In this document: in pieces, positions 1 to 8,497 of the stretch
Layout of the letters: the number at the start of each line of letters is the position of its first letter
Numbering within the stretch: position 1 is the stretch's first letter
NCBI RefSeq assembly: GCF_001613345.1
Contig: NZ_BDCE01000006.1
Coordinates: forward strand, 1-64,000
Length of the DNA stretch: 64,000 nt
Direction: 5' to 3'
DNA from: Nocardia uniformis NBRC 13702
GTDB taxonomy: Bacteria > Actinomycetota > Actinomycetes > Mycobacteriales > Mycobacteriaceae
Position numbers and translations under genes: made by a program
Notes under the pieces: generated by a model
What the model saw: only the letters and a program-made list of their open reading frames with translations
Told to the model about the DNA's origin: nothing
Database searches by the model: none

Positions 1-260
1 AATCCGACTCCCCGGTGCCCTCGAGGGCTACGCCCGAATCCCCAACCCACCGGACGGCACCGGTCCTCGGCGCATCCGACTCTGGAGGCTGGCAGGGGCT
101 TCGCCCTGAACTCCCGACAACCTGAGCCGGGTGGTATTGCCTCGGCAAACCATCGCAGCGGCGGCTCGGTTTCGGAGTGGGTATCGGGGGCATAACGGTT
201 CGTGTCCGGAAGGGGTGGGGCGTCGTATGCTCGGGCCCAGTTTTTCGTGGAGGAGCATTG

Positions 261-683
261 GTGAGCGGTTCCGAGGGGCAGCGGCGGACGGCGGCTGTGA
301 AATCCGATCTGTTGGAACTGCGCTCGGGCGGGGGGCGGCGGAAAGTCAATGGGCAGTGGGCGGTTCCGCCGCGGATTGTCGCGGATATGCCATCCGGCTC
401 TGTCACAGTCGATTTCACGCGGGCGTTCTGTCCGCATCGGGAGATCGATATGCGGGTTGCCGTCGGAGCGGGGACCGTGCTGTTGATTGTCCCGCGCGGG
501 TGGCGGGTGCACCTCGACGAGGTGCGAACCGACGGTGGACGGGTAGTGAATCGGGTGAAGCAGCGGGCCTTTCCCGGTGCGCGGGTGATACGGGTGTCCG
601 GTCAGGTGGAGTCGGGCGTGGTGAAGGCGCGCTACCCGTACCGATACCTGTGGGCAGTGCTGAAGGGCCGCGCCCGGGCCTGA
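261..683 (+). CDS. Small conserved protein with LiaF-like C-terminal beta repeats
   Basis: 140-residue soluble protein of unknown function. The GTG start at 261 is chosen because GGAGGAG sits 5 bases before it; the frame is open further upstream but has no comparable ribosome binding site. The second half (from about residue 50) alternates short hydrophobic strands with charged turns (TVDFTRAFC, GTVLLIVPRGWRV, RVIRVSGQVESG). This pattern resembles the beta-helical C-terminal domain of LiaF/YvqF and DUF1707 proteins; that assignment is inference from pattern only. No signal peptide or membrane segment is seen. It stands alone ahead of a TetR-thioesterase pair. A competing frame over 131-688 is Gly/Arg-rich and looks like a shadow. 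Confidence 0.6.
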   Translation: MSGSEGQRRTAAVKSDLLELRSGGGRRKVNGQWAVPPRIVADMPSGSVTVDFTRAFCPHREIDMRVAVGAGTVLLIVPRGWRVHLDEVRTDGGRVVNRVKQRAFPGARVIRVSGQVESGVVKARYPYRYLWAVLKGRARA

Positions 684-740
684 GCTGAATTCCGAAAGCC
701 GGTTCCGATCGGGATCAGGGGTCTTGTGCCGCCCACGAAA

Positions 741-755
741 CAGAACTAAATTCTG
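741..755. promoter_or_regulatory. Palindromic operator candidate before tetR
   Basis: CAGAACTAAATTCTG: perfect 5-bp arms around a 5-bp spacer, ending 3 bases before the TetR-family ATG at 759, so it covers the translation-start region. Its position suits autorepression by the TetR protein (inference). Confidence 0.4.
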
Positions 756-758
756 GAT

Positions 759-1340
759 ATGAAGATTCGAGATCGGTTGCTGCTGGCAGCCGAGCGACAG
801 TTCGCCGAGCAGGGTGCGCTGGATGCCACACTGAATCAGATTCGGGATGCGGCGGGGGCCAGCGTCGGCGCGCTCTACCACCACTTTCCGGATAAGGCCG
901 ACCTGTATCGACAGGTGTGGAGCAATGCGCTCGCCGACTATCAGCAGCACTTCTGGCAGGCGATCGGCGATAGCGTCGATGCCGAATCGGGGGTGCGGGC
1001 GGGGGTGCTCGAGCATTTGCGGTGGGTCACCGAGAACCAGTACCGCGCAAAGGTTCTCACCTCCGCTCGACCACCGGGCGTGCGGGAGAGCGAGAGCAAT
1101 CGGGAGTTCCTGCGCAATGCCGCGCGCTGGTGGCGCACCCATGCCGGCTACGGCATCGTGCGCGACCTCGACTTCGATCTGCTGTACGCACTGTGGCTCG
1201 GCCCCGCGCAGCAGTACTCCCGCATGTGGCTGGGCGGGGAAATCGTCACCGCGCCAACCGAAGTGGCCGGGGTACTGGCCGATGCCGCCTGGCAGGCACT
1301 GCGTACACCACGCACCGACGACCACGGAGACCACCCATGA
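759..1340 (+). CDS. TetR/AcrR family transcriptional regulator
   Basis: 193 aa, the usual length of the family. The N-terminal helix-turn-helix is clear: a RDRLLLAAERQFAEQG first helix, then AGASVGALYHHFPDKADLY at about residues 30-50. The C-terminal ligand-binding region is family-specific and its ligand cannot be read from sequence. The last base pairs overlap the next gene as ATGA, so it is translationally coupled to a hotdog thioesterase; the thioesterase or its substrate pathway is a reasonable regulatory target. A 15-bp palindrome just upstream of the ATG suggests autoregulation. Confidence 0.9.
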   Translation: MKIRDRLLLAAERQFAEQGALDATLNQIRDAAGASVGALYHHFPDKADLYRQVWSNALADYQQHFWQAIGDSVDAESGVRAGVLEHLRWVTENQYRAKVLTSARPPGVRESESNREFLRNAARWWRTHAGYGIVRDLDFDLLYALWLGPAQQYSRMWLGGEIVTAPTEVAGVLADAAWQALRTPRTDDHGDHP

Positions 1341-1780
1341 CCGTCACGCTCGACCTCGATTCGGCCCGCCAAGTCCTTGCCGCCCAACCCTTCAGCCAGT
1401 TGGTAGGCGCGGAGATCACCGCCTTCGGTGACGGATCGGCCACCCTGGAGATCCCCATTCGCCCGGAGCTCGGGCAGCAGTTCGGCTATGTACACGGCGG
1501 CGTGCTGTCCTACGCGGCCGACAATGCCCTCACCTATGCGGCCGGAACGGTGTTGGGGGCCAATGTCCTTACGGGTGGATTCACCATTACCTACCTGCGT
1601 CCAGCCAGCGGTGCGCGGCTGCGCGCGATCGCCAGCGTGACCGGAGCAACCCGTCGGCAAGCGGTGTGCCACTGCGAAATCTACGCCGTTGACGCGCACG
1701 GCGACCAGGTGCTGTGCGCCGTCGCACAGGGCACCACCCGGTCGGTGGACCGTGAACTCGATACCGGTGGCCGCAGCTGA
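1337..1780 (+). CDS. PaaI-family hotdog thioesterase
   Basis: 147 aa single hotdog domain. The family signature is present: FGYVHGGVLSYAADNALTYA, where HGG is followed by an acidic residue in the long helix (about residues 52-72), and a later GGFTITYLRPA strand typical of PaaI/YdiI acyl-CoA thioesterases. It probably hydrolyses an acyl- or aryl-CoA; the substrate is unknown. The ATG at 1337 overlaps the TetR stop codon (ATGA), which fixes the start. Transcription ends at a strong hairpin 20 bp beyond the stop. Confidence 0.87.
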   Translation: MTVTLDLDSARQVLAAQPFSQLVGAEITAFGDGSATLEIPIRPELGQQFGYVHGGVLSYAADNALTYAAGTVLGANVLTGGFTITYLRPASGARLRAIASVTGATRRQAVCHCEIYAVDAHGDQVLCAVAQGTTRSVDRELDTGGRS

Positions 1781-1800
1781 CCAGGGATTATCAATGAAAT

Positions 1801-1848
1801 GCCTACGCGCCACACATGTTTCATGTGAAACACGTGTGGCGCGTAGGC
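1801..1848. terminator. Bidirectional hairpin between thioesterase and lon
   Basis: A 15-bp perfect stem (1801-1815 with 1834-1848) extends after one A/C mismatch into a further T-A and GTTTC/GAAAC pairing around an ATGT loop. It lies exactly 20 bp from each of the two convergent stop codons (1780 and 1868). The U-tract is poor, so bidirectional termination is inferred from position and stem strength. Confidence 0.7.
1817..1832. other. parS-like ParB binding site
   Basis: TGTTTCATGTGAAACA differs at one base from the parS consensus TGTTTCACGTGAAACA used by bacterial ParB proteins. It occupies the inner part of the hairpin between the thioesterase and lon. Origin-proximal synteny at the other end of the window makes a parS site plausible; function is inferred. 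Confidence 0.5.
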
Positions 1849-1867
1849 TTTCCGCGAGGCAGCTACC

Positions 1868-4267
1868 TCAGGCGCTGGCGGCCAGCTTCCGCCCATCCAG
1901 CGCCGGTTCAGCAACCGGCTCGATGGCGTAGGCCAGGATTTCGGCCACGTCGGCGACGGGGCGGACATCCAGGGCGGCCAACACCTCGGCGGGGACCTCG
2001 TCCAGATCCGGCTCATTGCGGGCCGGGATGAACACGGTCTTCAGGCCATTGCGCTGTGCGGCCATCAACTTCTGCTTGACCCCACCGATCGGCAGCACCC
2101 GACCGTTCAGCGTGACCTCACCGGTCATACCGACATCCGAGCGCACCTGCCGACCCAGCGCCAGCGACACCAGGGCGGTGACCATGGTGACGCCCGCCGA
2201 AGGACCGTCCTTCGGCACCGCACCCGCCGGGAAGTGGATGTGGATATTGCGATCGAGGACCTTCGGTTCGATACCGATCTCCTCCAGGTGGGAGCGCACG
2301 TAGGTGAGGGCGATCTGCGCCGACTCCTTCATGACATCACCCAGTTGACCGGTCAGCGCCAGCGAACGCTCACCCTCGGCGGCATTGGCCTCGATGTAGA
2401 GGACATCGCCACCCATACCGGTCACCGCGAGTCCGGTCGCCACACCGGGGACCGCGGTGCGTTCCACGCCATCCGGGGTGAAGCGCGGTCGGCCCAGGTA
2501 TTCCTTCAGATCCCCGAGGTCGATGGTCAGCGAAGTCGCCTTCTCGTACCCCAGTGACATATCGTAACCCAGTCCGGCGGTGACGATTTCCTCGAAATCG
2601 TCCGAGGACAGTCGAGTCGCCGCCTTGCGCAGCGCCTTCGCGAGCAACCGCTCCAGCTGTCGCACACCGGCTTCCCGGGTGTAGTTGGCCGCGATCTCCC
2701 GCAGTGCCGAGTCCGTGATCGACACCTCCTCGGCGGTCAGCGCGTTGCGCTCCAACTGCCGGGGGATGAGAAAGTCTCGGGCAATGGCCACCTTGTCGTC
2801 CTCGGTGTAGCCGTCCACGGTGATCAATTCCATGCGGTCCAGCAGCGGGCCGGGAATCGTGTCCAGCACATTCGCGGTCGCGATGAACAGCACGTCGGAC
2901 AGGTCCAGATCCAGGTCCAGGTAGTGGTCGCGGAAGGTGTGGTTCTGCGCCGGGTCCAGGACCTCGAGCAGCGCCGCTGCCGGATCACCCCGGAAATCGG
3001 AGCCGACCTTGTCGATCTCGTCCAGCAGGACAACGGGATTCATCGATCCCGCCTCCTTCATGGCGCGCACGATCCGACCGGGCAGCGCACCGACGTAGGT
3101 GCGCCGGTGACCGCGGATCTCAGCCTCGTCGCGCACGCCGCCGAGGGCGACGCGAACGAACTTGCGGCCCAGCGCCCGTGCCACCGATTCACCCAGCGAG
3201 GTCTTACCCACACCGGGCGGGCCGACCAGCACCATGACCGCGCCCGAGCCGCGACCGCCCACGACCTCCAATCCGCGCGAGGCCCGCCGGGCGCGCACGG
3301 CCAGGTACTCGACCATGCGGTCCTTCACCTCGTCCAGACCGTGGTGGTCGGCGTCGAGGACGGCGCGGGCGGCCGAAACATCGGTGCTGTCTTGGGTTTT
3401 CACCGTCCACGGCAGTTCGAGAACGGTATCGAGCCAGGTCCGGATCCATCCCGTCTCCGGACTCTGATCACTGGACCGTTCCAGGCGACCGACCTCACGC
3501 AGTGCGGCCTCGCGAATATCGTCCGGCAGCTCGGCATTCTCGACCCGGGTGCGGTAGTCCTCCGCGCCGTCGGGCTCGTCCTCGCCCAGCTCCTTGCGAA
3601 TCGCGTTGAGCTGCTGGCGCAGTAGGAATTCGCGCTGCGTCTTCTCGACGCCCTCGCGCACATCCTCACTGATCTTCTCGCTGATCTCGCTCTCGGCGAT
3701 ATGCGCCTTGGTCCACTCGATCAGCTTGGTCAAACGCGCTGCGGTATCCGGAGTTTCGAGCAGCTCCCGCTTCTGCGCATCGGAGATGTAGGTCGCCCAC
3801 CCGGCCGCATCGGCAATGGTGGACGGATCTTCGAGCTGGTTCACCGCATCGATGACCTGCCACGCCTCCCGACGCTGCAGCACCGCCACGACCAGCTTCT
3901 TGTATTCATCGGCGAGTTCTCGGGTGCGCCCATCGGCGGCGGGGGTATCGACCTCTTCGGCCTCCACCCACAGCGCCGCCCCGGGCCCGGTCACACCGTG
4001 CCCGATCTTCGCGCGCCGCTCGGCCTTCAACACCGCGGCGGGCGCACCGCCCCGCATGCGGCCGACCTGTTCGATGGTCGCCACCACGCCGTAGGAGGCA
4101 TAGCCCTCGTCCAGCCGAGGAGCGACCAACACCTGGTTGACCTTCCCGGCACGCGCGGCATCAATGGCGGCCTGCGCGGATTCGTCCAACTCGATCGGCA
4201 CGACCATGCCGGGCAGCACGATCGGATCGGTCAGGAACAGGACCGGCAGGTTCTGAGGTGTAGTCAC
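1868..4267 (-). CDS. lon: ATP-dependent protease Lon
   Basis: About 799 aa, standard LonA length. Order of domains: N-terminal substrate-binding region beginning [18 protein letters not shown]; coiled region around residues 180-270; AAA+ module with Walker A GPPGVGKT near residue 345 and Walker [11 protein letters not shown]-terminal protease with the catalytic serine in [11 protein letters not shown] (near 690) and the lysine in [10 protein letters not shown]. It degrades misfolded and regulatory proteins in the cytosol. The GTG at 4267 is preferred to the in-frame TTG at 4285 because GGAAGGGG lies 8 bases ahead of it. A HAIR-like inverted repeat just upstream suggests HspR heat-shock control, as shown for Streptomyces lon. 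Confidence 0.96.
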   Translation of the reverse strand: MTTPQNLPVLFLTDPIVLPGMVVPIELDESAQAAIDAARAGKVNQVLVAPRLDEGYASYGVVATIEQVGRMRGGAPAAVLKAERRAKIGHGVTGPGAALWVEAEEVDTPAADGRTRELADEYKKLVVAVLQRREAWQVIDAVNQLEDPSTIADAAGWATYISDAQKRELLETPDTAARLTKLIEWTKAHIAESEISEKISEDVREGVEKTQREFLLRQQLNAIRKELGEDEPDGAEDYRTRVENAELPDDIREAALREVGRLERSSDQSPETGWIRTWLDTVLELPWTVKTQDSTDVSAARAVLDADHHGLDEVKDRMVEYLAVRARRASRGLEVVGGRGSGAVMVLVGPPGVGKTSLGESVARALGRKFVRVALGGVRDEAEIRGHRRTYVGALPGRIVRAMKEAGSMNPVVLLDEIDKVGSDFRGDPAAALLEVLDPAQNHTFRDHYLDLDLDLSDVLFIATANVLDTIPGPLLDRMELITVDGYTEDDKVAIARDFLIPRQLERNALTAEEVSITDSALREIAANYTREAGVRQLERLLAKALRKAATRLSSDDFEEIVTAGLGYDMSLGYEKATSLTIDLGDLKEYLGRPRFTPDGVERTAVPGVATGLAVTGMGGDVLYIEANAAEGERSLALTGQLGDVMKESAQIALTYVRSHLEEIGIEPKVLDRNIHIHFPAGAVPKDGPSAGVTMVTALVSLALGRQVRSDVGMTGEVTLNGRVLPIGGVKQKLMAAQRNGLKTVFIPARNEPDLDEVPAEVLAALDVRPVADVAEILAYAIEPVAEPALDGRKLAASA

Positions 4268-4284
4268 GTCTTCGACCCCTTCCA

Positions 4285-4309
4285 AGGTTGAGCGTTATCT
4301 ACTCAACCT
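4285..4309. promoter_or_regulatory. HAIR-like HspR operator upstream of lon
   Basis: The core GTTGAGC-N7-ACTCAAC (4287-4307) matches the layout of the HspR-associated inverted repeat CTTGAGT-N7-ACTCAAG, and symmetry extends to 8-bp arms AGGTTGAG/CTCAACCT. On the lon strand the spacer contains TAGATAAC, a possible -10 element. The site ends 18 bp before the lon GTG. Confidence 0.65.
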
Positions 4310-4376
4310 GGCGCCCCGTGGTCTTGTTCCGATCTTCCGTTCGCCGACGGTGAACGCGTCGCGGGGTGGGAATCGG

Positions 4377-5228
4377 TCAGTGCGCGGGGTGCAGCTCCAT
4401 GGTGCAGCACTTCACACTGCCGCCCGCTTTGAGGAGTTCGGCGAGGTCTATGCCGATGGGGAGGTAGCCGCGGTCGCGGAGTTGGGCGGGGAGGGTGGTG
4501 GCCCGGCCGGTGAGGAAGACGTGGTAGCCGTCGCAGACTCCGTTGAGGCCCAGGACATTCGCGTCCGCGTCGGTGGCGATGAGGGCGTCGGGGTAGAGGG
4601 CGGTGAGGAGGCGGATGCTGTCCGGGGTGAAGGCGGGGGGATAGAAGGCGATGGTGTCGCCGAGGGGCATGAGAGCGGTGTCGAGGTGGTAGAAGCGGGG
4701 GTCCACCAGGTCCAGGGAGATGACCGGGCGGTCGAAGAATTTCTCGGCCTCACGGTGCGCGGCGTGCGAGGTGCGGAAGCCGGACCCGGCCAGGATGCGA
4801 TTGCCCACCACGGCGAAATCGCCTTCACCCTCATTGGTTTCGGTGGCCGCGTGCACCCGCGTCAGGCGCTGATCGGTGAGCCAGCGGTGGTAGGCCGGAC
4901 CTTCGGCGGCGCGCTCGGCATTGGCGAAGCGGGCCGAGAGCGCACGTTCACCGATAACCAGGCCACCATTGGCGGCGAAGACCATATCGGGCAGGCCGGG
5001 CTCACCGGCAATGGTTTCGACGCGGTGGCCGTGGCGTTCGAAGGTGGCGCGCAGGGTGTCCCACTGCGCCAGCGCGAGGTCACGATCGACGGGGGAGGTA
5101 GCGTCCATCCACGGATTGATGGCGTAATAGACGTCGAAGTGGTCGGGACGACACATGAGGTAGCGCCGCGGGGTGGGACGGCGGGCACCGGAGGGTTCGG
5201 GGGCTCGGAGGGTGGCTAGCGATGTCAA
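4377..5228 (-). CDS. ddaH: Dimethylarginine dimethylaminohydrolase-type amidinohydrolase
   Basis: 283 aa, pentein-fold guanidine-modifying enzyme of the DDAH/arginine deiminase superfamily, close in layout to mycobacterial Rv2323c. Visible landmarks: MCRPDHFDVYYAINPWM at the N-terminus, MVFAANGGLV (substrate loop), EGEGDF, FYHLDTALMPLG with the catalytic His, and a C-terminal GGSVKCCTMEL carrying the catalytic Cys. It should hydrolyse methylarginine or a related guanidino compound to citrulline plus an amine; the true substrate is not certain. The TTG at 5228 is chosen because GGAGGAG stands 5 bases upstream. It is divergent from an Lrp-type regulator, the same pairing as Rv2323c/Rv2324. Confidence 0.85.
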   Translation of the reverse strand: MTSLATLRAPEPSGARRPTPRRYLMCRPDHFDVYYAINPWMDATSPVDRDLALAQWDTLRATFERHGHRVETIAGEPGLPDMVFAANGGLVIGERALSARFANAERAAEGPAYHRWLTDQRLTRVHAATETNEGEGDFAVVGNRILAGSGFRTSHAAHREAEKFFDRPVISLDLVDPRFYHLDTALMPLGDTIAFYPPAFTPDSIRLLTALYPDALIATDADANVLGLNGVCDGYHVFLTGRATTLPAQLRDRGYLPIGIDLAELLKAGGSVKCCTMELHPAH

Positions 5229-5281
5229 CGGGACTCCTCCGAATCGACGACACAACGTTGACACGAACGTATTGGGCGTAG

Positions 5282-5336
5282 CGTTGCGTGGAGAACCACG
5301 ATTCGTTGCGTAGATTTCCCCGAAAGCAGCGAATCG
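5282..5336. promoter_or_regulatory. Repeat-rich ddaH/lrp intergenic operator region
   Basis: Two direct copies of CGTTGCGT (5282-5289, 5304-5311) overlap an inverted pair CGATTCG (5299-5305) and CGAATCG (5330-5336). Repeated half-sites of this kind in a divergent promoter fit binding by the adjacent Lrp/AsnC oligomer (inference). Confidence 0.4.
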
Positions 5337-5362
5337 TTGTTTACCCGGAAGAGGGCGCATCC

Positions 5363-5800
5363 ATGGACGAGATCGACCGGCGAATTCTCGGCCACCTGCT
5401 GCGGCAGGCGCGCGCATCGTTCCAGGAAATCGGCGCGGTGGTCGGGCTGTCGGCCCCGGCGGTGAAGCGGCGCGTGGACAAACTGGTGGCCAGCGGGCAG
5501 ATCACCGGGTTCACGGCCATGGTCAATCCGACCGCGCTGGGCTGGCGGACCGAGGCCTACGTCGAGGTCTACTACCGCGACAACATCACCCCGGCCGAAT
5601 TGCGCCGCAGCCTGGAACCGATTCCTCAGGTGGTGGGCGTGTGGACCATCGCGGGTGAGGCCGACGCGCTGGTACATGTGATGGCGACCGATATGGCCGA
5701 GATCGAGCGGACCGTCGAGCGCATTCGGGAGAACAGCCGGGTCGGCCGCACCCGCAGCAATATCGTCATGTCGCGGATTCTGGAGCGGCCGCGCACCTGA
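5363..5800 (+). CDS. Lrp/AsnC family transcriptional regulator
   Basis: 145 aa. It begins MDEIDRRILGHLLRQARASF, the standard AsnC winged-HTH opening, followed by the recognition region GLSAPAVKRRVDKLVASGQI (about 28-47) and an RAM ligand-binding domain from about residue 65 (VVGVWTIAGEADALVHVMA). The frame is open to 5288 but the ATG at 5363 matches the family N-terminus and follows GGAAGAGGG. Divergent from ddaH, like Rv2324/Rv2323c, so it likely senses an amino acid related to arginine and controls ddaH and itself. Confidence 0.9.
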   Translation: MDEIDRRILGHLLRQARASFQEIGAVVGLSAPAVKRRVDKLVASGQITGFTAMVNPTALGWRTEAYVEVYYRDNITPAELRRSLEPIPQVVGVWTIAGEADALVHVMATDMAEIERTVERIRENSRVGRTRSNIVMSRILERPRT

Positions 5801-5926
5801 TCATTGCTCGATGCATATATCTTCGGCCGACGGGAGTGGCGATGACGGATATGCGGCTACCGCGCCTCCTGGGCGTGGCAACCCCGGGCCGCGCGGACGT
5901 CGTCGAGTCGGGGGCACAATGGGGCA

Positions 5927-6772
5927 ATGCCCGCCGGCCCCGCTCCCCGTGACGACGCGGCCGGATATACGGTGCGCGCGGTAGCCGAACGTCTCGGCAT
6001 ACCGACCGCCACGCTTCGGAGCTGGAACCAGCGCTACGGGATCGGACCGGATCGGCATGAACCGGGGCGGCATCGGCTCTACTCGGAGGCCGATATCGCC
6101 GTTCTGGAACGCATGATCGCCCGGGTGCGGGCTGGTGCCAGCCCAGGCGGAGCGGCCGAGACGGTACGCGGTCCGCGCCCGGCACGTGGTGATATTTCGC
6201 CACTACTGGCCGCCGCTTTCGCCCTCGATACGAGAACGGTGTCCCGCCTGGTCACCGCCCATGTGCGGGAGTTCGGCGTAGCCGACACCTGGAATGACCT
6301 GTGCCGCCCCGCATTCGCCGATATCGTCGCGCGGCAGGGCAGCGGTGAGGGCTGCGTGGATGTGGAACATCTGCTGTCGTGGTGCATCACCTCGGTGCTG
6401 CATCGCACGAATCCGCCGCCGGAAACCGTGGATCCGGCCACGGTGGTACTGGCCTGCACCAGCGGCGAGGCACACGCACTACCGCTCGAGGTCTTGCGCG
6501 CGGCGCTGGCCGAACACGGGGTGGGCGCGCATATGCTCGGGGCCGATGTTCCGACGGAGGCGCTGACCGATGCGCTTCGCCGCCTGAAAAGCGGAGCCCG
6601 CGTGGTGCTCTGGTCGCAGGCCGAGCCGACCGCGCGAACCTCGGCGATACGCGTCTGTACCGCCGCTGCTGCCGACGTCTATGTCGGCGGCCCCGGTTGG
6701 GAGGCCGTTATCCTGCCGGAGGCCGTCGTGCGCGTCGAGAGCCTGAGCGAGACGGTCGACCGCCTGCTCTGA
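5927..6772 (+). CDS. MerR-type regulator with cobalamin-domain-like C-terminus
   Basis: 281 aa. The N-terminal MerR helix-turn-helix is typical of the CarH/LitR/MlrA branch: TLRSWNQRYGI, GRHRLYSEADIAVLERM (residues 19-70). The rest follows the helical-bundle plus Rossmann plan of B12-dependent photoreceptor regulators. An EH pair (VEHLLSW) is retained, but the CarH W-x9-EH tryptophan is Gln here and the lower-ligand DxHxxG motif reads GEAHALP. Cobalamin binding is therefore doubtful; the protein may be a light-independent descendant. It converges on a TIGR01777 epimerase, a family found among light-induced genes elsewhere. The ATG at 5927 is the first in frame and has only a weak GGGGC upstream. 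Confidence 0.8.
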   Translation: MPAGPAPRDDAAGYTVRAVAERLGIPTATLRSWNQRYGIGPDRHEPGRHRLYSEADIAVLERMIARVRAGASPGGAAETVRGPRPARGDISPLLAAAFALDTRTVSRLVTAHVREFGVADTWNDLCRPAFADIVARQGSGEGCVDVEHLLSWCITSVLHRTNPPPETVDPATVVLACTSGEAHALPLEVLRAALAEHGVGAHMLGADVPTEALTDALRRLKSGARVVLWSQAEPTARTSAIRVCTAAAADVYVGGPGWEAVILPEAVVRVESLSETVDRLL

Positions 6773-6841
6773 TCCACCGGTTCGCCCACACCCCCGCCGC
6801 ACCGAACACCCAAATCGCGGTCGCCGATGCGAAATCGATGT

Positions 6842-8227
6842 TCAGCTACTGCTAACCGGCGGCGGCGTGTCCGCTGCCGTCGGCCGGTTTCCCAGCAGAT
6901 GCCGCAGCGTCCGATCGAGATCCGCTGTGCGGAAACGATGTTCGGCAACCGCGAGTCGTAACGGGTCCACGCGCTGACTGGCCGCCGCGAGCTCGCGCGC
7001 ACCCTGCGCGCCGAGCAGTAGCGCCGGTCCGAACTTCGGTACCGGCAGCAGCGCCGGTCGATGGAGTACCGAGGCCAGTGTGCTGGTGTACTCGCTATTG
7101 CGCACCGGGTGCGGGGCCACCGCATTCACCGGGCCGGACAACGAGTTGTCCCACAGCGCACGGTGATACACATCGATCAGATCGTCGATTCCGATCCAGG
7201 ACAGCCACTGGTGACCGTCACCGATCCGACCGCCGAGGCCCAGGGCGAACAGTGGACGGAGCAGACGCAGGGTGCCACCCCGTGGAGTTTGCACAATGCC
7301 GGTGCGGATCCGCACCACCCGTGCCCCGGCTTCGGCGGCCGGCGCGGTCGCGGCCTCCCACGCTTCGACGACATCGGCGAGGAAACCGTCGCCGCGACCG
7401 GTGTCCTCGGTGAGTATCTCGTCGCCGCGGTCGTAGCCGTAGTAGCCGATGGCCGAGGCGCTGACCACGGTGGGTACACCCGCGCGGGCGGCGAGTTCGG
7501 CCAACGCACGGGTGGGGCCGATGCGGCTGTCGCCGATATCGCGCTTGTGCTGCTCGGTGAATCGGCCCGCGATCGACGCGCCGGCCAGGTGCACCACCGC
7601 GTCGATACCGTCGAACAGGTCCGGTGCGGGATCGGACGGATTCCATTGCCGCTCAGTGGAATTACGCGGGGCGTGTCGAACGAGGCGAATTACGGTGTGG
7701 CCACCGGTACTCAGGAAAGCGGTCAGGGCCGTACCGACCAGACCGGATGCGCCGGTGACGGCGACGGTCGACGGCGCGAAGTCGTGCGCGGCGGCGAGCC
7801 GGTGCGCGGCGAGGTCACCGGCCAGCTGCCGGTACCGGTAGTCGAATGTCGAGCGCAGCGCTGCGGCCGGGACCGGGGTGTCGACCTTGTCGACTACGCG
7901 CGTGTGCTCGGCGTCCACCGCCTCGAAATCGTGGGTGTGCCGCCATCGCACCGCGAGCCCCATCGGTAGCGAGGCGGGGCCGTCGGTCGCAACCTGGTCG
8001 ACGAATCGATGCGGTGGGTCGTAGGCGCTCGGGTCATGCTGTGCGACCCAGCGCAGCCCACCGGGTAACGCCAGCACGGCCTGCCCGTCGGCCAGCGAGC
8101 TTGCCTCTTCCACCAGCGACATCGGCTGCCAAGGCGGTGATAGTCGACTGAATGCGCCGGGCCGTGCGAACCAGTCGAAGACTTCGACCAGCGGTGCCTC
8201 GACAGTGCTCGAACACTCGATGCCCAT
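6842..8227 (-). CDS. SRPBCC-TIGR01777 NAD(P)-dependent epimerase fusion
   Basis: 461 aa two-domain protein. Residues 1-155 are an SRPBCC/START-like domain (ECSSTVEAPLVEVFDWFARPGAFSRL). Residues 160-460 are an extended SDR of the TIGR01777/YfcH type: VTGASGLVGTAL nucleotide-binding loop, VVHLAGASIAGRF, SASAIGYYG with the catalytic region, and the DUF1731-like C-terminus. Substrate unknown. The ATG at 8227 is taken over longer in-frame options because GAGGG precedes it directly and it removes an uncharacteristic N-terminus. Faces the MerR regulator tail to tail, with about 70 bp between stops. Confidence 0.87.
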   Translation of the reverse strand: MGIECSSTVEAPLVEVFDWFARPGAFSRLSPPWQPMSLVEEASSLADGQAVLALPGGLRWVAQHDPSAYDPPHRFVDQVATDGPASLPMGLAVRWRHTHDFEAVDAEHTRVVDKVDTPVPAAALRSTFDYRYRQLAGDLAAHRLAAAHDFAPSTVAVTGASGLVGTALTAFLSTGGHTVIRLVRHAPRNSTERQWNPSDPAPDLFDGIDAVVHLAGASIAGRFTEQHKRDIGDSRIGPTRALAELAARAGVPTVVSASAIGYYGYDRGDEILTEDTGRGDGFLADVVEAWEAATAPAAEAGARVVRIRTGIVQTPRGGTLRLLRPLFALGLGGRIGDGHQWLSWIGIDDLIDVYHRALWDNSLSGPVNAVAPHPVRNSEYTSTLASVLHRPALLPVPKFGPALLLGAQGARELAAASQRVDPLRLAVAEHRFRTADLDRTLRHLLGNRPTAADTPPPVSSS

Positions 8228-8497
8228 CCCTCGACTGTAACCACTCGAGTTCGAAGCGCAACGTTCTTGCATCGTTTCGCTGACAGCGGGAGCCATGCGC
8301 CTTGGCTACGAGCCCGATCCAACAGATCACGCAGCTGTGCGGGCTCGTAGGGGAGTTCCGGATCGACCCCTCCGAGACCCGTGCGCGGCATCTCGAATGA
8401 GCAGTGGCAGATCCAGATTCGAAAGAGCGTCAGCGTGCCGCCCGCCCGCCCGGCCTACCATGTCGCCGAGGGGACTATCGATCATCTGGAGGAACCG

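Noticed and set aside
1..130. Possible 3' end of an upstream plus-strand gene (frames stop at 107-109 or near 120)
   Set aside because: All three frames look similar in codon use and none shows a recognisable motif, so no partial gene is called.
131..688. 185-codon open frame overlapping the gene at 261-683
   Set aside because: Gly/Arg-rich, no domain pattern, and no ribosome binding site; the other frame has GGAGGAG before a GTG and a beta-rich sequence.
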